64,000 nt of DNA, taken from positions 1 through 64,000 of the forward strand of contig NZ_JAKZGS010000002.1 in assembly GCF_022549695.1 (NCBI RefSeq), in the 5' to 3' direction. Positions 43,685-53,161 of this stretch are shown here, in pieces. Source of the DNA: Belliella calami (GTDB lineage Bacteria > Bacteroidota > Bacteroidia > Cytophagales > Cyclobacteriaceae). Positions within the stretch are counted from its first letter, which is position 1, and each line of letters begins with the position of its first letter. The notes under the pieces were generated by a model. The model was given only the letters and a program-made list of their open reading frames with translations, had not been told where the DNA came from and did not search any database. The position numbers were made by a program, and so were the translations under genes.

Positions 43685-46666
43685 TTAAAAATCAAGTGTT
43701 ACGTGGAAGAATATCCTTCTAGGTGTAGGATAAGGCGCTATGTCCACATTATTATCAACCGATCTGGCTCCGAAAGTAGAAGTCTCAGGATCATAACCTT
43801 CGTATTTTGTAAACAAGAAAACATTATTGGCTGAAACTCCTAGTTTTACATTTTCAAGGTACCCACCAAAAGCACTAGCTACACTTGCCCTCGGTACGGT
43901 ATAATAAAGACCAATTTCCCTCACTTTCACGAATGATGCATCCTGAACCCATCTTCCTGCGTTGTTGAATGGCGCTGGAGGTCTTTGTCTACCATTTGGA
44001 ATCCCGTCTCCATCATCATCATCAAACCAACCATTTGTCGTACCACCACCATCTGATAAGAATGAAGTAAGGTTTATATTGTCTCCACCTTTTCTCCAAT
44101 CCAATAGGAAAGAAAGTTCAAGGTTTTTCCTTATACTAAATGTATTGAAGAATGACATATTGAATTTCGGCTGTGCATCTCCCCAAAATGTAAATCCTCC
44201 AGGATTGTCTGGATTGGCTGGGGTACCTACAATTGATGTAGGAGGATATCCTTCAGCATATAGGAATGTACCAAGTCCTGAGCCAAATGCACCCAATATA
44301 TAAGTCGGGATGTCAAGCCTTGTTATCAAGGCTCTATTTTGCCAATACAATGCCCTAGAGAACCATTTGAATGAAGATTTTTCTACGATTGTACCAGATA
44401 TTCCCAACTCAAAACCCTTGTTTTGCAATTCTGCCTCGTTGCTTGGTGTAATATTAACACCTACAGAAGGAGAGAGATTTAGGTTTTGGATGTTATTCTG
44501 GGCATTTTTGATGTAGTATGTTGCTTCTATACTCAACCTATTATTGAACAAACTTGCATCTACTCCAAACTCAAGCTCAGTTGCTGTTTCAGGTAAAATG
44601 TTTTGGTTTCCGAATTGATTTGAAACTACAGATCCCAAAAGACCTCCAATATTGGCTCCCTGTAATGGTGTGTAGATACTTCCAAATGCTACTGGACCAG
44701 CCGTTTCTCCATAGGCAATTCTTGGTTTCAACTGATTGATCACACTTGAATTGAAGAAATCGAAATTGGCAATGTTCACAGCCAAAGATGCTCTTGGAAA
44801 CGAATATAATTTGCTATTGTCACCACTCAATGAAGATTTATCCCATCTTATACCGACTGTACCTATAATCTTGTCATCCCAATTTGCTTCTTGCTGCAGA
44901 AACACACCTGCTTCTTGGATTTCACTTACAAAATGTTCATTGATCTCTTGGACTGTAGCCTGTCTCAAATTCGTTTGACCAGGGACAAGTCCTCTTCCTC
45001 TATTGAAAAGGGAACTGTTTCTAAAATCCAGACGGACCATACCAGCCTGAGAGTTCATATTTACACTTCCTAAGTTCCAGTTGTACACCAAAGCCGCCTG
45101 AAAGTTTGAATTAAAACTTTCTTGTTTTCCCAATAAAAGATCTCCAGGATTGGCAGATGCTACCTGAGATTGTAAAAATTCAGGAAGATAAACCATCGTA
45201 GAATTTTGTAAAAAATCCAAACCACCGGCAATACTTGCCTTCAAGAAGCTATTGCTTGTTTTTAGCAAGTCGATGTCTAAGTTAAACGCTTGGACAAATC
45301 TATTTACTTCAGATGTGTTGATTGCATTATCTGTCAAAGCAACCGGATTTTCTGCAAAGTATGGGTTTGTTGGATAAACGCCATTTTCAGGTCTCAAATC
45401 AAAATAATTAGGCACATATGCAATGCTATAGCCGATACTTGCTCCAGAATTGTTTTGATTTCCTGTAAAACCACGATCTGTTTTTGAATTGATATAATTC
45501 GAAGAGACCGACATTTTGATTCTATCACTTATTTTATGGTCTATATTCGCACGGATTGAATAACGGTCAAAACCAGTGTTTTTTACTGTTCCGTCTTCTG
45601 AAGTGATGTTTCCGGAAATAAAGAATTTGGTCTTTTCTGTACCACCAGTGATGTTCATTCTTGTATTGCTGAGCAAAGCTGTGTTGTTGTAAAAATAGTC
45701 TTCATAATCTATTCTATCACCTTGCCTAAACCTTTCTAATTCTGTAGCTCTTCTTAGTCTATTTGCTTCACTGTCTCCAGACCAGAAGAAATTGATTTTC
45801 TCTTCACTCCACTCATCCACTCCTAATAACCTAAGTGGCTTGGCAAATCCTATATCTTGGGATAATGATACCCTTGTTTTGCCTTCAGATCCCCTCTTTG
45901 TAGTGATGATAATTACCCCTGCATTTGCCCTTGTTCCATAAATTGCAGCTGCTGAAGGCCCTTTCAGGACTTCAATAGTTTCTATATCTGCTGGATTAAG
46001 GTCAGCTAGTCTATTTGCTCCATCATCTTGATTGGCACCACCAGCACCTGAAACGGCTGCCCTACCAGTCCGTTGGAAGGAATTGTTGATATAGACTCCA
46101 TCAAGAATTATCAGTGGTTGGGATGCACCCGACAAACTTGATATACCTCGCAGTTGAATAGAAAGACCACCTCCTGGTGCACCACCATTTGATCGGATAG
46201 TTGCTCCCGCTACTTTACCATAAAGTGCTCCGTCTGTAGTCTGTACAGTTGTAGTTCCCGTCAGGTCTTTTGCAGAAACAGAGGATACTGCATTGGCCAA
46301 ATTGGAACGCTTCACCGATGACGCCAAACCTGTAATCACCACTTCCTCCAAATTGGTAGCGTCTTCTTTCAATGCAATTTGCAGGTTCGTGTAAGTAGGG
46401 CTTACTGTAATACTCTGACTTAAATAACCCAATGAAGAGATTACCAATACTGCTTCATTATTGCTGCTGATGTTTAACGTGAATTTGCCATCAAGGTCAG
46501 CAACAGATCCAGTTGTGGTATTCTTAACCAAAATGTTAGACCCGATTAAGGGTTCTCCTGTTCGACTGTCAATCACGGTACCCGTAACTGTGTATTGTGC
46601 AAATGTCCATCCCACAGAGAGGAAGAAAAGCACCAATACAGCCGAGAATTTGTAAGTTTTTCTCAT
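43685..46666 (-). CDS. SusC/RagA TonB-linked outer membrane transporter
   Basis: 993 aa. Signal peptide (VLVLFFLSVGWTFAQ), carboxypeptidase-regulatory-like domain (YTVTGTVIDSRTGEPLIGSN, about 25-105), TonB plug (EEVVITGLASSVKRSNLANA; LKGPSAAAIYGTRANAGVII) and barrel ending IFFHVTLDF. It has no STN domain, unlike the SusC at 21773, so it is not of the sigma/anti-sigma signalling type and must be regulated otherwise. Confidence 0.95.
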   Translation of the reverse strand: MRKTYKFSAVLVLFFLSVGWTFAQYTVTGTVIDSRTGEPLIGSNILVKNTTTGSVADLDGKFTLNISSNNEAVLVISSLGYLSQSITVSPTYTNLQIALKEDATNLEEVVITGLASSVKRSNLANAVSSVSAKDLTGTTTVQTTDGALYGKVAGATIRSNGGAPGGGLSIQLRGISSLSGASQPLIILDGVYINNSFQRTGRAAVSGAGGANQDDGANRLADLNPADIETIEVLKGPSAAAIYGTRANAGVIIITTKRGSEGKTRVSLSQDIGFAKPLRLLGVDEWSEEKINFFWSGDSEANRLRRATELERFRQGDRIDYEDYFYNNTALLSNTRMNITGGTEKTKFFISGNITSEDGTVKNTGFDRYSIRANIDHKISDRIKMSVSSNYINSKTDRGFTGNQNNSGASIGYSIAYVPNYFDLRPENGVYPTNPYFAENPVALTDNAINTSEVNRFVQAFNLDIDLLKTSNSFLKASIAGGLDFLQNSTMVYLPEFLQSQVASANPGDLLLGKQESFNSNFQAALVYNWNLGSVNMNSQAGMVRLDFRNSSLFNRGRGLVPGQTNLRQATVQEINEHFVSEIQEAGVFLQQEANWDDKIIGTVGIRWDKSSLSGDNSKLYSFPRASLAVNIANFDFFNSSVINQLKPRIAYGETAGPVAFGSIYTPLQGANIGGLLGSVVSNQFGNQNILPETATELEFGVDASLFNNRLSIEATYYIKNAQNNIQNLNLSPSVGVNITPSNEAELQNKGFELGISGTIVEKSSFKWFSRALYWQNRALITRLDIPTYILGAFGSGLGTFLYAEGYPPTSIVGTPANPDNPGGFTFWGDAQPKFNMSFFNTFSIRKNLELSFLLDWRKGGDNINLTSFLSDGGGTTNGWFDDDDGDGIPNGRQRPPAPFNNAGRWVQDASFVKVREIGLYYTVPRASVASAFGGYLENVKLGVSANNVFLFTKYEGYDPETSTFGARSVDNNVDIAPYPTPRRIFFHVTLDF

Positions 46667-47092
46667 ATGTAAGTATTTAATGAAACTTTGATTTAAGTAA
46701 ATATATTAAAAAAGATTATTCTAAAAAGGCAAAATTATATTTAATTACAATTCGAGTTTTTACAATAATTATATAACCTTAATGATCAAACTAAAAAATT
46801 ATAATAATTTCAATCGTTCCATATATTTTTCAGGAATTATATTCAGTTTTGTTACTAAAAATACATTCAATCTTTCCAAAAGATCAAGTATCCACAATAG
46901 CGTCAAAATGTAAATTTTCACATTAAATCCTACGGATAACACTAATTGGTTATTAGTCGATTAGCTATCTGTGTACAAATTGATTTAAGACATAACATTT
47001 TGTTGGGCTAAGTGAATAAAATTGGAGTAAACAAAAAAAGAGAACCTAAGTTCTCCATTTTTTATTTCAATTTATCAAAACCTATAGCCTTG
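46667..47092. other. Intergenic region upstream of the second susC
   Basis: 426 bp, very AT-rich, no gene. On the minus strand TAATTTTG (46737-46730) matches the TAnnTTTG promoter box, 64 bp before the susC start, without a convincing -33 TTG. GAACGATTG near 46812 resembles the LacI operator core but lacks one base. The glgB terminator hairpin lies at 47040-47055. Confidence 0.5.
47036..47062 (-). terminator. Terminator of the branching enzyme gene
   Basis: GAGAAC-CTAA-GTTCTC (47040-47055) with AAAAAAA on the plus-strand left side, reading as a T-run on the minus strand, about 30 bp after the glgB stop. Confidence 0.75.
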
Positions 47093-49108
47093 TCAACTTT
47101 TCAATCTTTTAAATACAAGTGCTGTCCTATTTGGTAGATAAATCTGAATCTTATTATCATCATCTGTCCAATAAGATATTGAAGTATCGATTCTTTTGAA
47201 ACCTCCAAAGTCATTGTCATCTGAATTAAGGACGATAGAATATTCTCCAGCTTCTGGAACTGTTATTTCATAGCCAAAATATGAATGACTGATATTGAAA
47301 CTAAAGACAAAAATCAAATCAGCACGTTCATATACCAAAATTTTCTTTTCTGGATCGAGAAACAATTGCTTTGCATGAGCTGATTTCAAGGTTTTGGTAT
47401 CATCGATTAACTTGATCATTTGCTTATCCCATTGACTCAAAAATTTATATTTCAAATCTTTATTGTCTGCCAATGACCATTGACGTCTTGCATATTGGTA
47501 ACTCCAGTTATTTCCTTCTCTTGGAAAATCAACCCATTCTGGATGGCCAAATTCATTTCCGATAAAATTCAGGTAACCTTCGCCACCAAGGCTTATTGTG
47601 ATTAGTCTGATCAGTTTATGAAGTGCGATACCTCTATCGACGACCAAATTTGTTTGGCCAACGGCCATACTGAAGTACATCTCTTTGTCCATTAGCCAAA
47701 AAGCTATAGACTTATCTCCTACCAATGCTTGGTCATGGGATTCTGCATAGGCTATCGTTTTTTCCTTTTTCGGTCTATTGGTCAGCTCGTGCCACATCTC
47801 AAACATATCCCAGTGCTCATCTGGTTTGTGTTTCAAGGTTTTGATCCAAAAATCTGGAATTCCCATAGCCAATCTAAAGTCAAAACCTATTCCTCCTTCT
47901 TCTGGAGGGCGACTTAGGCCTGGCATTCCACTAACTTCTTCAGCTATAGAAATCTGATTTTCAGAATATTCATGAATCAAAGTATTAGCCAACTGCATAT
48001 ACAAGACTGCATCTTTATCCACTCCTTCGTCGAAGTATTTTTCGACTTTATCAAAATCAGTGTGTCCATGATGATGGTATAGAATAGAAGTGACTCCATC
48101 AAATCTAAATCCATCAAAATGAAATTCTTCCATCCAATAGAGTATGTTGGAAAGTAGAAATTGCTTTACCTCAAATTTTCCGTAATCAAACAATTTTGAA
48201 TCCCAACCTTCATGGTATCCTTTTGGACCGGGATGAAAGTACTGATGATCAGAGCCATCAAATTCATTGAGGCCTTCATTTATATTTTTGACTGCGTGGG
48301 AATGGACAATATCCATGATAACAGCGATACCCATTTCATGGGCTTTATTGATGAGGTATTTCAATTCCTCCGGTGTTCCAAACCTAGAAGTTGGCGAGAA
48401 AAAGTTAGAAACGTGATAGCCAAAAGATCCGTAATAAGGATGCTCCATAATCGCCATCATCTGAATAGTATTGTACCCTCCATCTTTGATTCTTGGAAGG
48501 ATGTTTTCAGCAAACTCAACATATGTTCCAACACCTTCCTTTTCCTGAGCCATACCAATGTGACATTCATATATTATTGGTTGTGCTTTGTTACTTTTAG
48601 CAGAAAAATTTTTGTCAGTCCACATGAAGTTTTCCTCTGGAAACCACAATTGACCTGCAAAATCATGGTTTTCAGAATCTTGCTCCACACGCCTAATGTA
48701 GGCAGGAATTCGATCATATGCACCGTTATCAGCCTCTACATGAACTTTTACTTTTCCTTCATGTCTTATTTTATCTTTGTATTCGTCAAAGGGCAAGAAT
48801 ATCTCCCAATCTCCCCTATAATTTCGCTTCATTGGATGACTGTATCTATTCCAATAATTGAAATCACCCATGAAAAATAAGTTGTGAGCCAATGGAGCCC
48901 ATTCTCTATAAACCCATCCATTTCTAAGTTTTTCAAAATGAATTCCATAGTATTCATGGGCTTTGGAAAATTCCAATATGCTACCACTGAAAGAAACAAT
49001 TTCTTTGATGGCAGAATGATACCTTTGATAACGCTTATAAATGTCCTGCGAATGTCCTTCTAGCCAAGATTCATCTTGTACTAAAGGAAGAATAATAGGG
49101 TCTTTCAC
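47093..49108 (-). CDS. glgB: 1,4-alpha-glucan branching enzyme, eukaryotic-type (GH13_8-like)
   Basis: 671 aa. CBM48-like N-domain (GWVYREWAPLAHNLFFMGDFNYWN, here in part), then the GH13 barrel: MDIVHSHAVKN (region I), FDGFRFDGVTS (II, with the Asp nucleophile), IAEEVSGMP (III, Glu) and AESHDQALVGD (IV). Blocks such as LPRIKDGGYNTIQMMAIMEH and EGYLNFIGNEFGHPEWVDFP follow the animal/plant branching enzyme almost word for word, and the N-terminus is of that short type. It makes alpha-1,6 branches in glycogen. No other glycogen gene is close. Confidence 0.93.
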   Translation of the reverse strand: MKDPIILPLVQDESWLEGHSQDIYKRYQRYHSAIKEIVSFSGSILEFSKAHEYYGIHFEKLRNGWVYREWAPLAHNLFFMGDFNYWNRYSHPMKRNYRGDWEIFLPFDEYKDKIRHEGKVKVHVEADNGAYDRIPAYIRRVEQDSENHDFAGQLWFPEENFMWTDKNFSAKSNKAQPIIYECHIGMAQEKEGVGTYVEFAENILPRIKDGGYNTIQMMAIMEHPYYGSFGYHVSNFFSPTSRFGTPEELKYLINKAHEMGIAVIMDIVHSHAVKNINEGLNEFDGSDHQYFHPGPKGYHEGWDSKLFDYGKFEVKQFLLSNILYWMEEFHFDGFRFDGVTSILYHHHGHTDFDKVEKYFDEGVDKDAVLYMQLANTLIHEYSENQISIAEEVSGMPGLSRPPEEGGIGFDFRLAMGIPDFWIKTLKHKPDEHWDMFEMWHELTNRPKKEKTIAYAESHDQALVGDKSIAFWLMDKEMYFSMAVGQTNLVVDRGIALHKLIRLITISLGGEGYLNFIGNEFGHPEWVDFPREGNNWSYQYARRQWSLADNKDLKYKFLSQWDKQMIKLIDDTKTLKSAHAKQLFLDPEKKILVYERADLIFVFSFNISHSYFGYEITVPEAGEYSIVLNSDDNDFGGFKRIDTSISYWTDDDNKIQIYLPNRTALVFKRLKS

Positions 49109-49196
49109 AAAAATGTTGTTTTATTTAATTCTAAATTAGAAAAAATTGATTTTCTATCCACGAATTATTTTGTATTCCTTCAATAAAAAAATAATA

Positions 49197-49344
49197 TGAG
49201 TATCCGCAATGTTGCACGTAGGGTAAGAAGTACCTTTATAAGTTGCGGATACTCGTCAGCAGACAACAGCTCACAGTCAACAGAACCACAAATCGTTCAT
49301 CCAACAACCCATTGTTTGGCTACGTGCAAGAAAGCGGATAGTCA
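49197..49344. mobile_element. MITE-like element with 25-bp terminal inverted repeats
   Basis: TGAGTATCCGC...TTGCACGTAG (49197-49221) and CTACGTGCAA...GCGGATAGTCA (49320-49344) are inverted with a few mismatches. A perfect inner stem GAGTATCCGCAA/TTGCGGATACTC (49198-49209, 49243-49254) offers an alternative fold. TAAAAAAATAATA and TAAAAAATAATA flank it (49184-49196, 49345-49356), as a target duplication would. A diverged second copy of the left end follows at 49350-49424. Confidence 0.55.
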
Positions 49345-49585
49345 TAAAAAATAATATAAGAGTATCCTCAATATTGTAAGATGGGTAAGAAGTAGCTTCG
49401 TAAGTTGCAGATACATGACAGCCAGCTAGGAATTAAGATAGATATACTTTGGAAGGAATGGCTTTCGATTAGATCAAGATCCAGCGTATAAAATAACATT
49501 TCAATAATGCTAAAATAATCCTTCAAAGTAATAATTCACCTAGTTTTGCATCAGTAAAACTTTCTTCATAAGGTCTAGAAAAACT
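49345..49585. repeat. Diverged partial copy of the MITE-like element, then no further feature
   Basis: 49350-49424 repeats the left part of the 49197 element at roughly 75% by eye (GGGTAAGAAGTA shared, GTAAGTTGC against ATAAGTTGC). From there to the terminator at 49586 I see nothing. Confidence 0.5.
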
Positions 49586-49615
49586 AAAGCGGATCGAAAA
49601 TTTCGATCCGCTTTG
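49586..49615 (-). terminator. Terminator of the arsenosugar operon
   Basis: AAAGCGGATCGAAAATTTCGATCCGCTTT: 14-bp perfect inverted repeat (49586-49614), directly after the VOC gene stop. Confidence 0.8.
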
Positions 49616-50695
49616 TTATTTTTTCCTATTCAATGACATCAAGCTAAACATCCAATTTGGAAGTGGCTTTTCTGCTTTTCTTTGTTTGAGGCTATAAAAC
49701 CAACCCCATTTTTCCATAATTGGGATTTTGTGGGTTTCCACAAATTCTATTAAGGTTCCATCAGGGTCTTCACAGTAAGAAAAATGACCAGCAGCTTTTC
49801 CCATATCAAAGCTATTACTGCTATCAACAGTAAATGGAAATCCAGCTTGCTCACATTTTTTTTCCAATTGTTTCATTCCAGTGACATCAAAGCAAACATG
49901 GATAAAACCTAAATCCCCCCAATCCCTATCAGCGAAAATTTTCTTTGGTTCTTTATCTTTTAATTCGAAAAGCTCTATTTCCGTCTTACAAAGCAATCTG
50001 CTGAACGCGCCTACCCTATTTTCCAATCTATTGATCAATACGCGTCTGAATTTCTCTTTTCCACCAGGTAATTGAACTAAATCTTCAAAAGTATCTGTTT
50101 GATCAGATTTAATGGAAGTGTATCCCAATATTCCCTGATACAATTTTAGTGCTTTTTCAATATCTCGAACACCGATTGTAACACCAGCTACACCACCAGT
50201 ATTATCTTGGTTCAACTTAAACCAAGAATTACTTTCTATCATTTCAAAGATATTACCATAGGGATCTTTGACATAAAAATGTGATCTACCACAAGGAGAT
50301 TTTACAGGTTTTGATAAAATTTCTACTCCTTCTTTCACAAAGAAGTCATAAGTTTTTTGAATATCTTTAGTCCTTATTTTTACTGCAAAAATCCCCAAAT
50401 CACCCAAACCCATTTCAAAACCCAAAGCAATTGGGGTCTTTTTGGTATATTGCCAAATTTCAAATCCTCCACCTCCTTGCATATTCAAAGCCAAAATAGC
50501 GTAACGTTCTTGGGCCTTTCCTGAAGTATATTTTGTCATCAAATTGGCAGTAGCTGCATCTTCAAAAACCGGTACATCCATCTTAAAAAATTTCCTGTAC
50601 CATGCCCATGCCTCTTTTGCATCAGCTACACCAATTCCAACTTGCTGTATTCCTGTGATTATAGGTAAATTTCCGTTATTTTGACTCATATTCAA
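49616..50695 (-). CDS. Two-domain VOC (glyoxalase/dioxygenase-fold) protein
   Basis: 359 aa with two VOC modules: about 12-135 (ITGIQQVGIGVADAKEAWAW, HFYVKDPYGNIFEMIES) and 150-330 (GVTIGVRDIEKALKLYQGIL, SYCEDPDGTLIEFVETHKIP). Metal ligands (His/Glu) are present at the usual strand positions. It starts 12 bp after the glycosyltransferase stop, so it belongs to the arsenosugar operon. Some VOC proteins (ArsI) break C-As bonds; whether this one touches organoarsenicals is inference. Confidence 0.75.
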   Translation of the reverse strand: MNMSQNNGNLPIITGIQQVGIGVADAKEAWAWYRKFFKMDVPVFEDAATANLMTKYTSGKAQERYAILALNMQGGGGFEIWQYTKKTPIALGFEMGLGDLGIFAVKIRTKDIQKTYDFFVKEGVEILSKPVKSPCGRSHFYVKDPYGNIFEMIESNSWFKLNQDNTGGVAGVTIGVRDIEKALKLYQGILGYTSIKSDQTDTFEDLVQLPGGKEKFRRVLINRLENRVGAFSRLLCKTEIELFELKDKEPKKIFADRDWGDLGFIHVCFDVTGMKQLEKKCEQAGFPFTVDSSNSFDMGKAAGHFSYCEDPDGTLIEFVETHKIPIMEKWGWFYSLKQRKAEKPLPNWMFSLMSLNRKK

Positions 50696-50707
50696 GCAAT
50701 CGATTAC

Positions 50708-51397
50708 TCAACGATATTTTAACATTTTTGTATATACTGATTTGAGGGTATCAGGTGGTTTTTTGAAATAATAAAGTGAGAAAACAGTTAGATTTGCCAA
50801 CTGAACTTTCAACCATGAATTGGTATCATATTTTCTAGCTGAAACCACTATGCTTTTAGGCAAAACTCGAAAATTGTATCTTTTCTTTATTCTGCCTACA
50901 AATTCAAAATCTTCCATGATGGTATAATATTCATCAAAACCACTCAAAGATTCAAATACATTTTTTTCAATAAATAGCGTCTGATCGCCTCCTCCTGCCA
51001 ATATACCATTAAATCTTGTAAACCAAGCATTCATTTTTAGCAAGATTTTTTGGGAATCAAACCTATACCTGTAGCAACCGGCATTTATTCCTTCCCTAAC
51101 TGCTTGAATAATATCCTTTTCAAAATCAGTATGGATAATTGTATCTGCATGAACAAAATAAAAAATTCCACCAGTGGCTGACTTTGCTCCTAAGTTCATC
51201 TGAGCTGCCCTGCTTTTTCTTTGAGAAAGCAAAACCTTTGCCCCCAAGGATTTTGCAATCAAAATAGATTTGTCAGTACTACCAGCATCTACAACGATTA
51301 CTTCTAGATCTCCTTTTGACTTTTTGAAAATTGAAGGGATTAGTTTTGCTAAATTTTCTTCCTCATTAAAAATAGGAATGATAATACTGATTTTCAC
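50708..51397 (-). CDS. Arsenosugar-type glycosyltransferase, TIGR04283-like
   Basis: 229 aa GT2-fold enzyme: ISIIIPIFNEEENLAKLIPS at the N-terminus, VIVVDAGSTDKS, VHADTIIH (DxD-like), and GGGDQTLFIEKNVFESLSGF. This subfamily is defined by its place in arsenosugar clusters. It may attach the sugar or glycerol aglycone to a ribosyl arsenical. It is in the same direction as ArsM and ArsS. Confidence 0.82.
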   Translation of the reverse strand: MKISIIIPIFNEEENLAKLIPSIFKKSKGDLEVIVVDAGSTDKSILIAKSLGAKVLLSQRKSRAAQMNLGAKSATGGIFYFVHADTIIHTDFEKDIIQAVREGINAGCYRYRFDSQKILLKMNAWFTRFNGILAGGGDQTLFIEKNVFESLSGFDEYYTIMEDFEFVGRIKKRYNFRVLPKSIVVSARKYDTNSWLKVQLANLTVFSLYYFKKPPDTLKSVYTKMLKYR

Positions 51398-51551
51398 CTG
51401 CTTCTAATTTACTTATCGATTGGCACAATTCGTTATGTTATCTAATAGCCTTTAGCTTAACTTATGTTTCAGAAAACTCTAACTATTCACTTTTCAGAAA
51501 TATTATAATTCTCAAATAAAGAGTCGAATGGCAGGTCAATAAATCTATAAT

Positions 51552-52142
51552 TTATTTCCTCTTGATGACATAGTTCTTGATCGGGCTTTCCATTATCGCT
51601 TTATCAAATTTTCCATTGACGTAATAGAACTTATTCCTATTGCCATTCACATTGACTTCATAATGATCCTTCTTTTTTACAATGGTAGAAGGTAAACCAT
51701 AATTTTCCGCCATAAAAAGCTTATGATTTGTAGGTTCTTCAAAATACAACATCGCTGAACTATAATGAAGTGGATGATTGACGACTGTATCCTTTTCGTA
51801 TTTATAACTGGTAGCTTCTATGACATATTTATCCTTAATCCATTGAATATCTGAAGCAAAATCACCTTTATTCGATTTGGTTTTTGCCTTCGCATCGATT
51901 AATTGTGTTCCTTTGAAATGGGAATTAATGGAATATTCAACATTTACCTTTCCAAAAAACCAAAATCCTACTTCACTGCTAATGTCGTAATAGGTTTCTT
52001 CTCCTTTTACGGTTTTTATGGCTTCCATTTCTCCAATGGAAAATCCTGCTACCGTAACATCAAATTTTATTTTTTCTTGAGCTATCACTAAACGTGAAGT
52101 TACAAATAGCAGGACGATCAGAATAAGTTTGGTTTTCTTCAT
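51552..52142 (-). CDS. DUF6134 family exported protein
   Basis: 196 aa with a signal peptide (LILIVLLFVTSRLVIAQ). The mature part is beta-rich (FDVTVAGFSIGEMEAIKTV, YYDISSEVGFWFFGKVNVEY). Function unknown. It sits between arsM and the TIGR04283 gene in the same strand; a role in the arsenosugar pathway or chance linkage are both possible. Confidence 0.75.
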   Translation of the reverse strand: MKKTKLILIVLLFVTSRLVIAQEKIKFDVTVAGFSIGEMEAIKTVKGEETYYDISSEVGFWFFGKVNVEYSINSHFKGTQLIDAKAKTKSNKGDFASDIQWIKDKYVIEATSYKYEKDTVVNHPLHYSSAMLYFEEPTNHKLFMAENYGLPSTIVKKKDHYEVNVNGNRNKFYYVNGKFDKAIMESPIKNYVIKRK

Positions 52143-52189
52143 AGGAATAAATAAGCAAGAGTTAGGCTTACAATTTCCTAATTTTTAGA

Positions 52190-53161
52190 TCAACAACAAC
52201 CCCCTCCATCATAAAAATTTGTGGATTCAGAAATATATATATCTGATCTACCTAGATTTTTGATAGCTTGAGCAGTTTTATCACACACAGAAAGCGGTTG
52301 GTTTTGCATCAAAACATGACCCTTTTTGTCATCAAAAAACTCTTCTGAACCATAATATATTGCTGCCTTGCCTGTAAATATACAAGGACCATCAGCAGGC
52401 ATTGGATCTTTGATAGCACATACTTCTACACTTTCGAGGAAAATCATCTCTGCTGTATCATAATGTCCAGGGTCCAAAACTCTGTATGGTCTTTTGGCTC
52501 TGATCTCTACGGTTCCAAAACCTGCATTAGTGATCATTTCTAAATACTCCTTCAATGAAAGCGATCCACTTAGACACAATGCTCTCAATCTATCATCATT
52601 TCTCAATGATTCAGGCATAGGCTGCTCTGTCACAGGATCACTCAAGACTAATCTTCCGTGAGGTTTCAAAACTCGATACATTTCCTTCAACGCAAGTGCT
52701 AAATCTTCTTTGGTGAATATATTGAAAAGGCAATTTTGAGCAGCTACATCTATGCTTGAATCTTCAATAGGTAATGCTAAAGCTGATCCTTTTCTTATCG
52801 AAACAAAAGATTTGTCAAACCAATCATTTTCTTTTTCTGCTATTACCAGATTGTCTTTGCAGGCTTGAATCATTTCATCGACTACATCTACTCCTATGAC
52901 ACCATCTTTTTTTCTGGAAAAATAAGAGAATTGAAGAACCTCCATTCCACCTCCAACCCCTACGTACAAGATATTAGGATCATTGACTAAATCCCTGAAA
53001 TGAACAGTGCTTCCGCATCCATAATTCATTTCCTGCATAATCTTTGGGATTTTCAACCCCGGAAATTGCCAAATTGGCGTAGTGGTACAACATAACCCTA
53101 CATCAGGTTTGAGTGCTGCGTCTCTATAGACGTCAACAGTTGCATCTAAATAATTACTCAT
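52190..53161 (-). CDS. arsM: Arsenite S-adenosylmethionine methyltransferase (arsenosugar type)
   Basis: 323 aa from the ATG at 53159-53161, which overlaps the upstream stop (ATGA). Class I methyltransferase: SAM motif ILYVGVGGGMEVLQFSYF (about 74-91), VIGVDVVDEMI, acidic loop and post-motif LKPHGRLVLSDPV. Cys residues at GLCCTTTP and YGCGSTVH are placed to hold As(III), and the C-terminus is DGGGCC. It should methylate As(III) to the dimethyl form that ArsS then uses. The start extending to 53197 is rejected since it lies in the neighbour's frame. Confidence 0.88.
   Translation of the reverse strand: MSNYLDATVDVYRDAALKPDVGLCCTTTPIWQFPGLKIPKIMQEMNYGCGSTVHFRDLVNDPNILYVGVGGGMEVLQFSYFSRKKDGVIGVDVVDEMIQACKDNLVIAEKENDWFDKSFVSIRKGSALALPIEDSSIDVAAQNCLFNIFTKEDLALALKEMYRVLKPHGRLVLSDPVTEQPMPESLRNDDRLRALCLSGSLSLKEYLEMITNAGFGTVEIRAKRPYRVLDPGHYDTAEMIFLESVEVCAIKDPMPADGPCIFTGKAAIYYGSEEFFDDKKGHVLMQNQPLSVCDKTAQAIKNLGRSDIYISESTNFYDGGGCC

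Noticed and set aside
48212-48880. 222-codon open frame antisense to the branching enzyme
   Set aside because: Shadow of glgB; no recognisable motif or start context.
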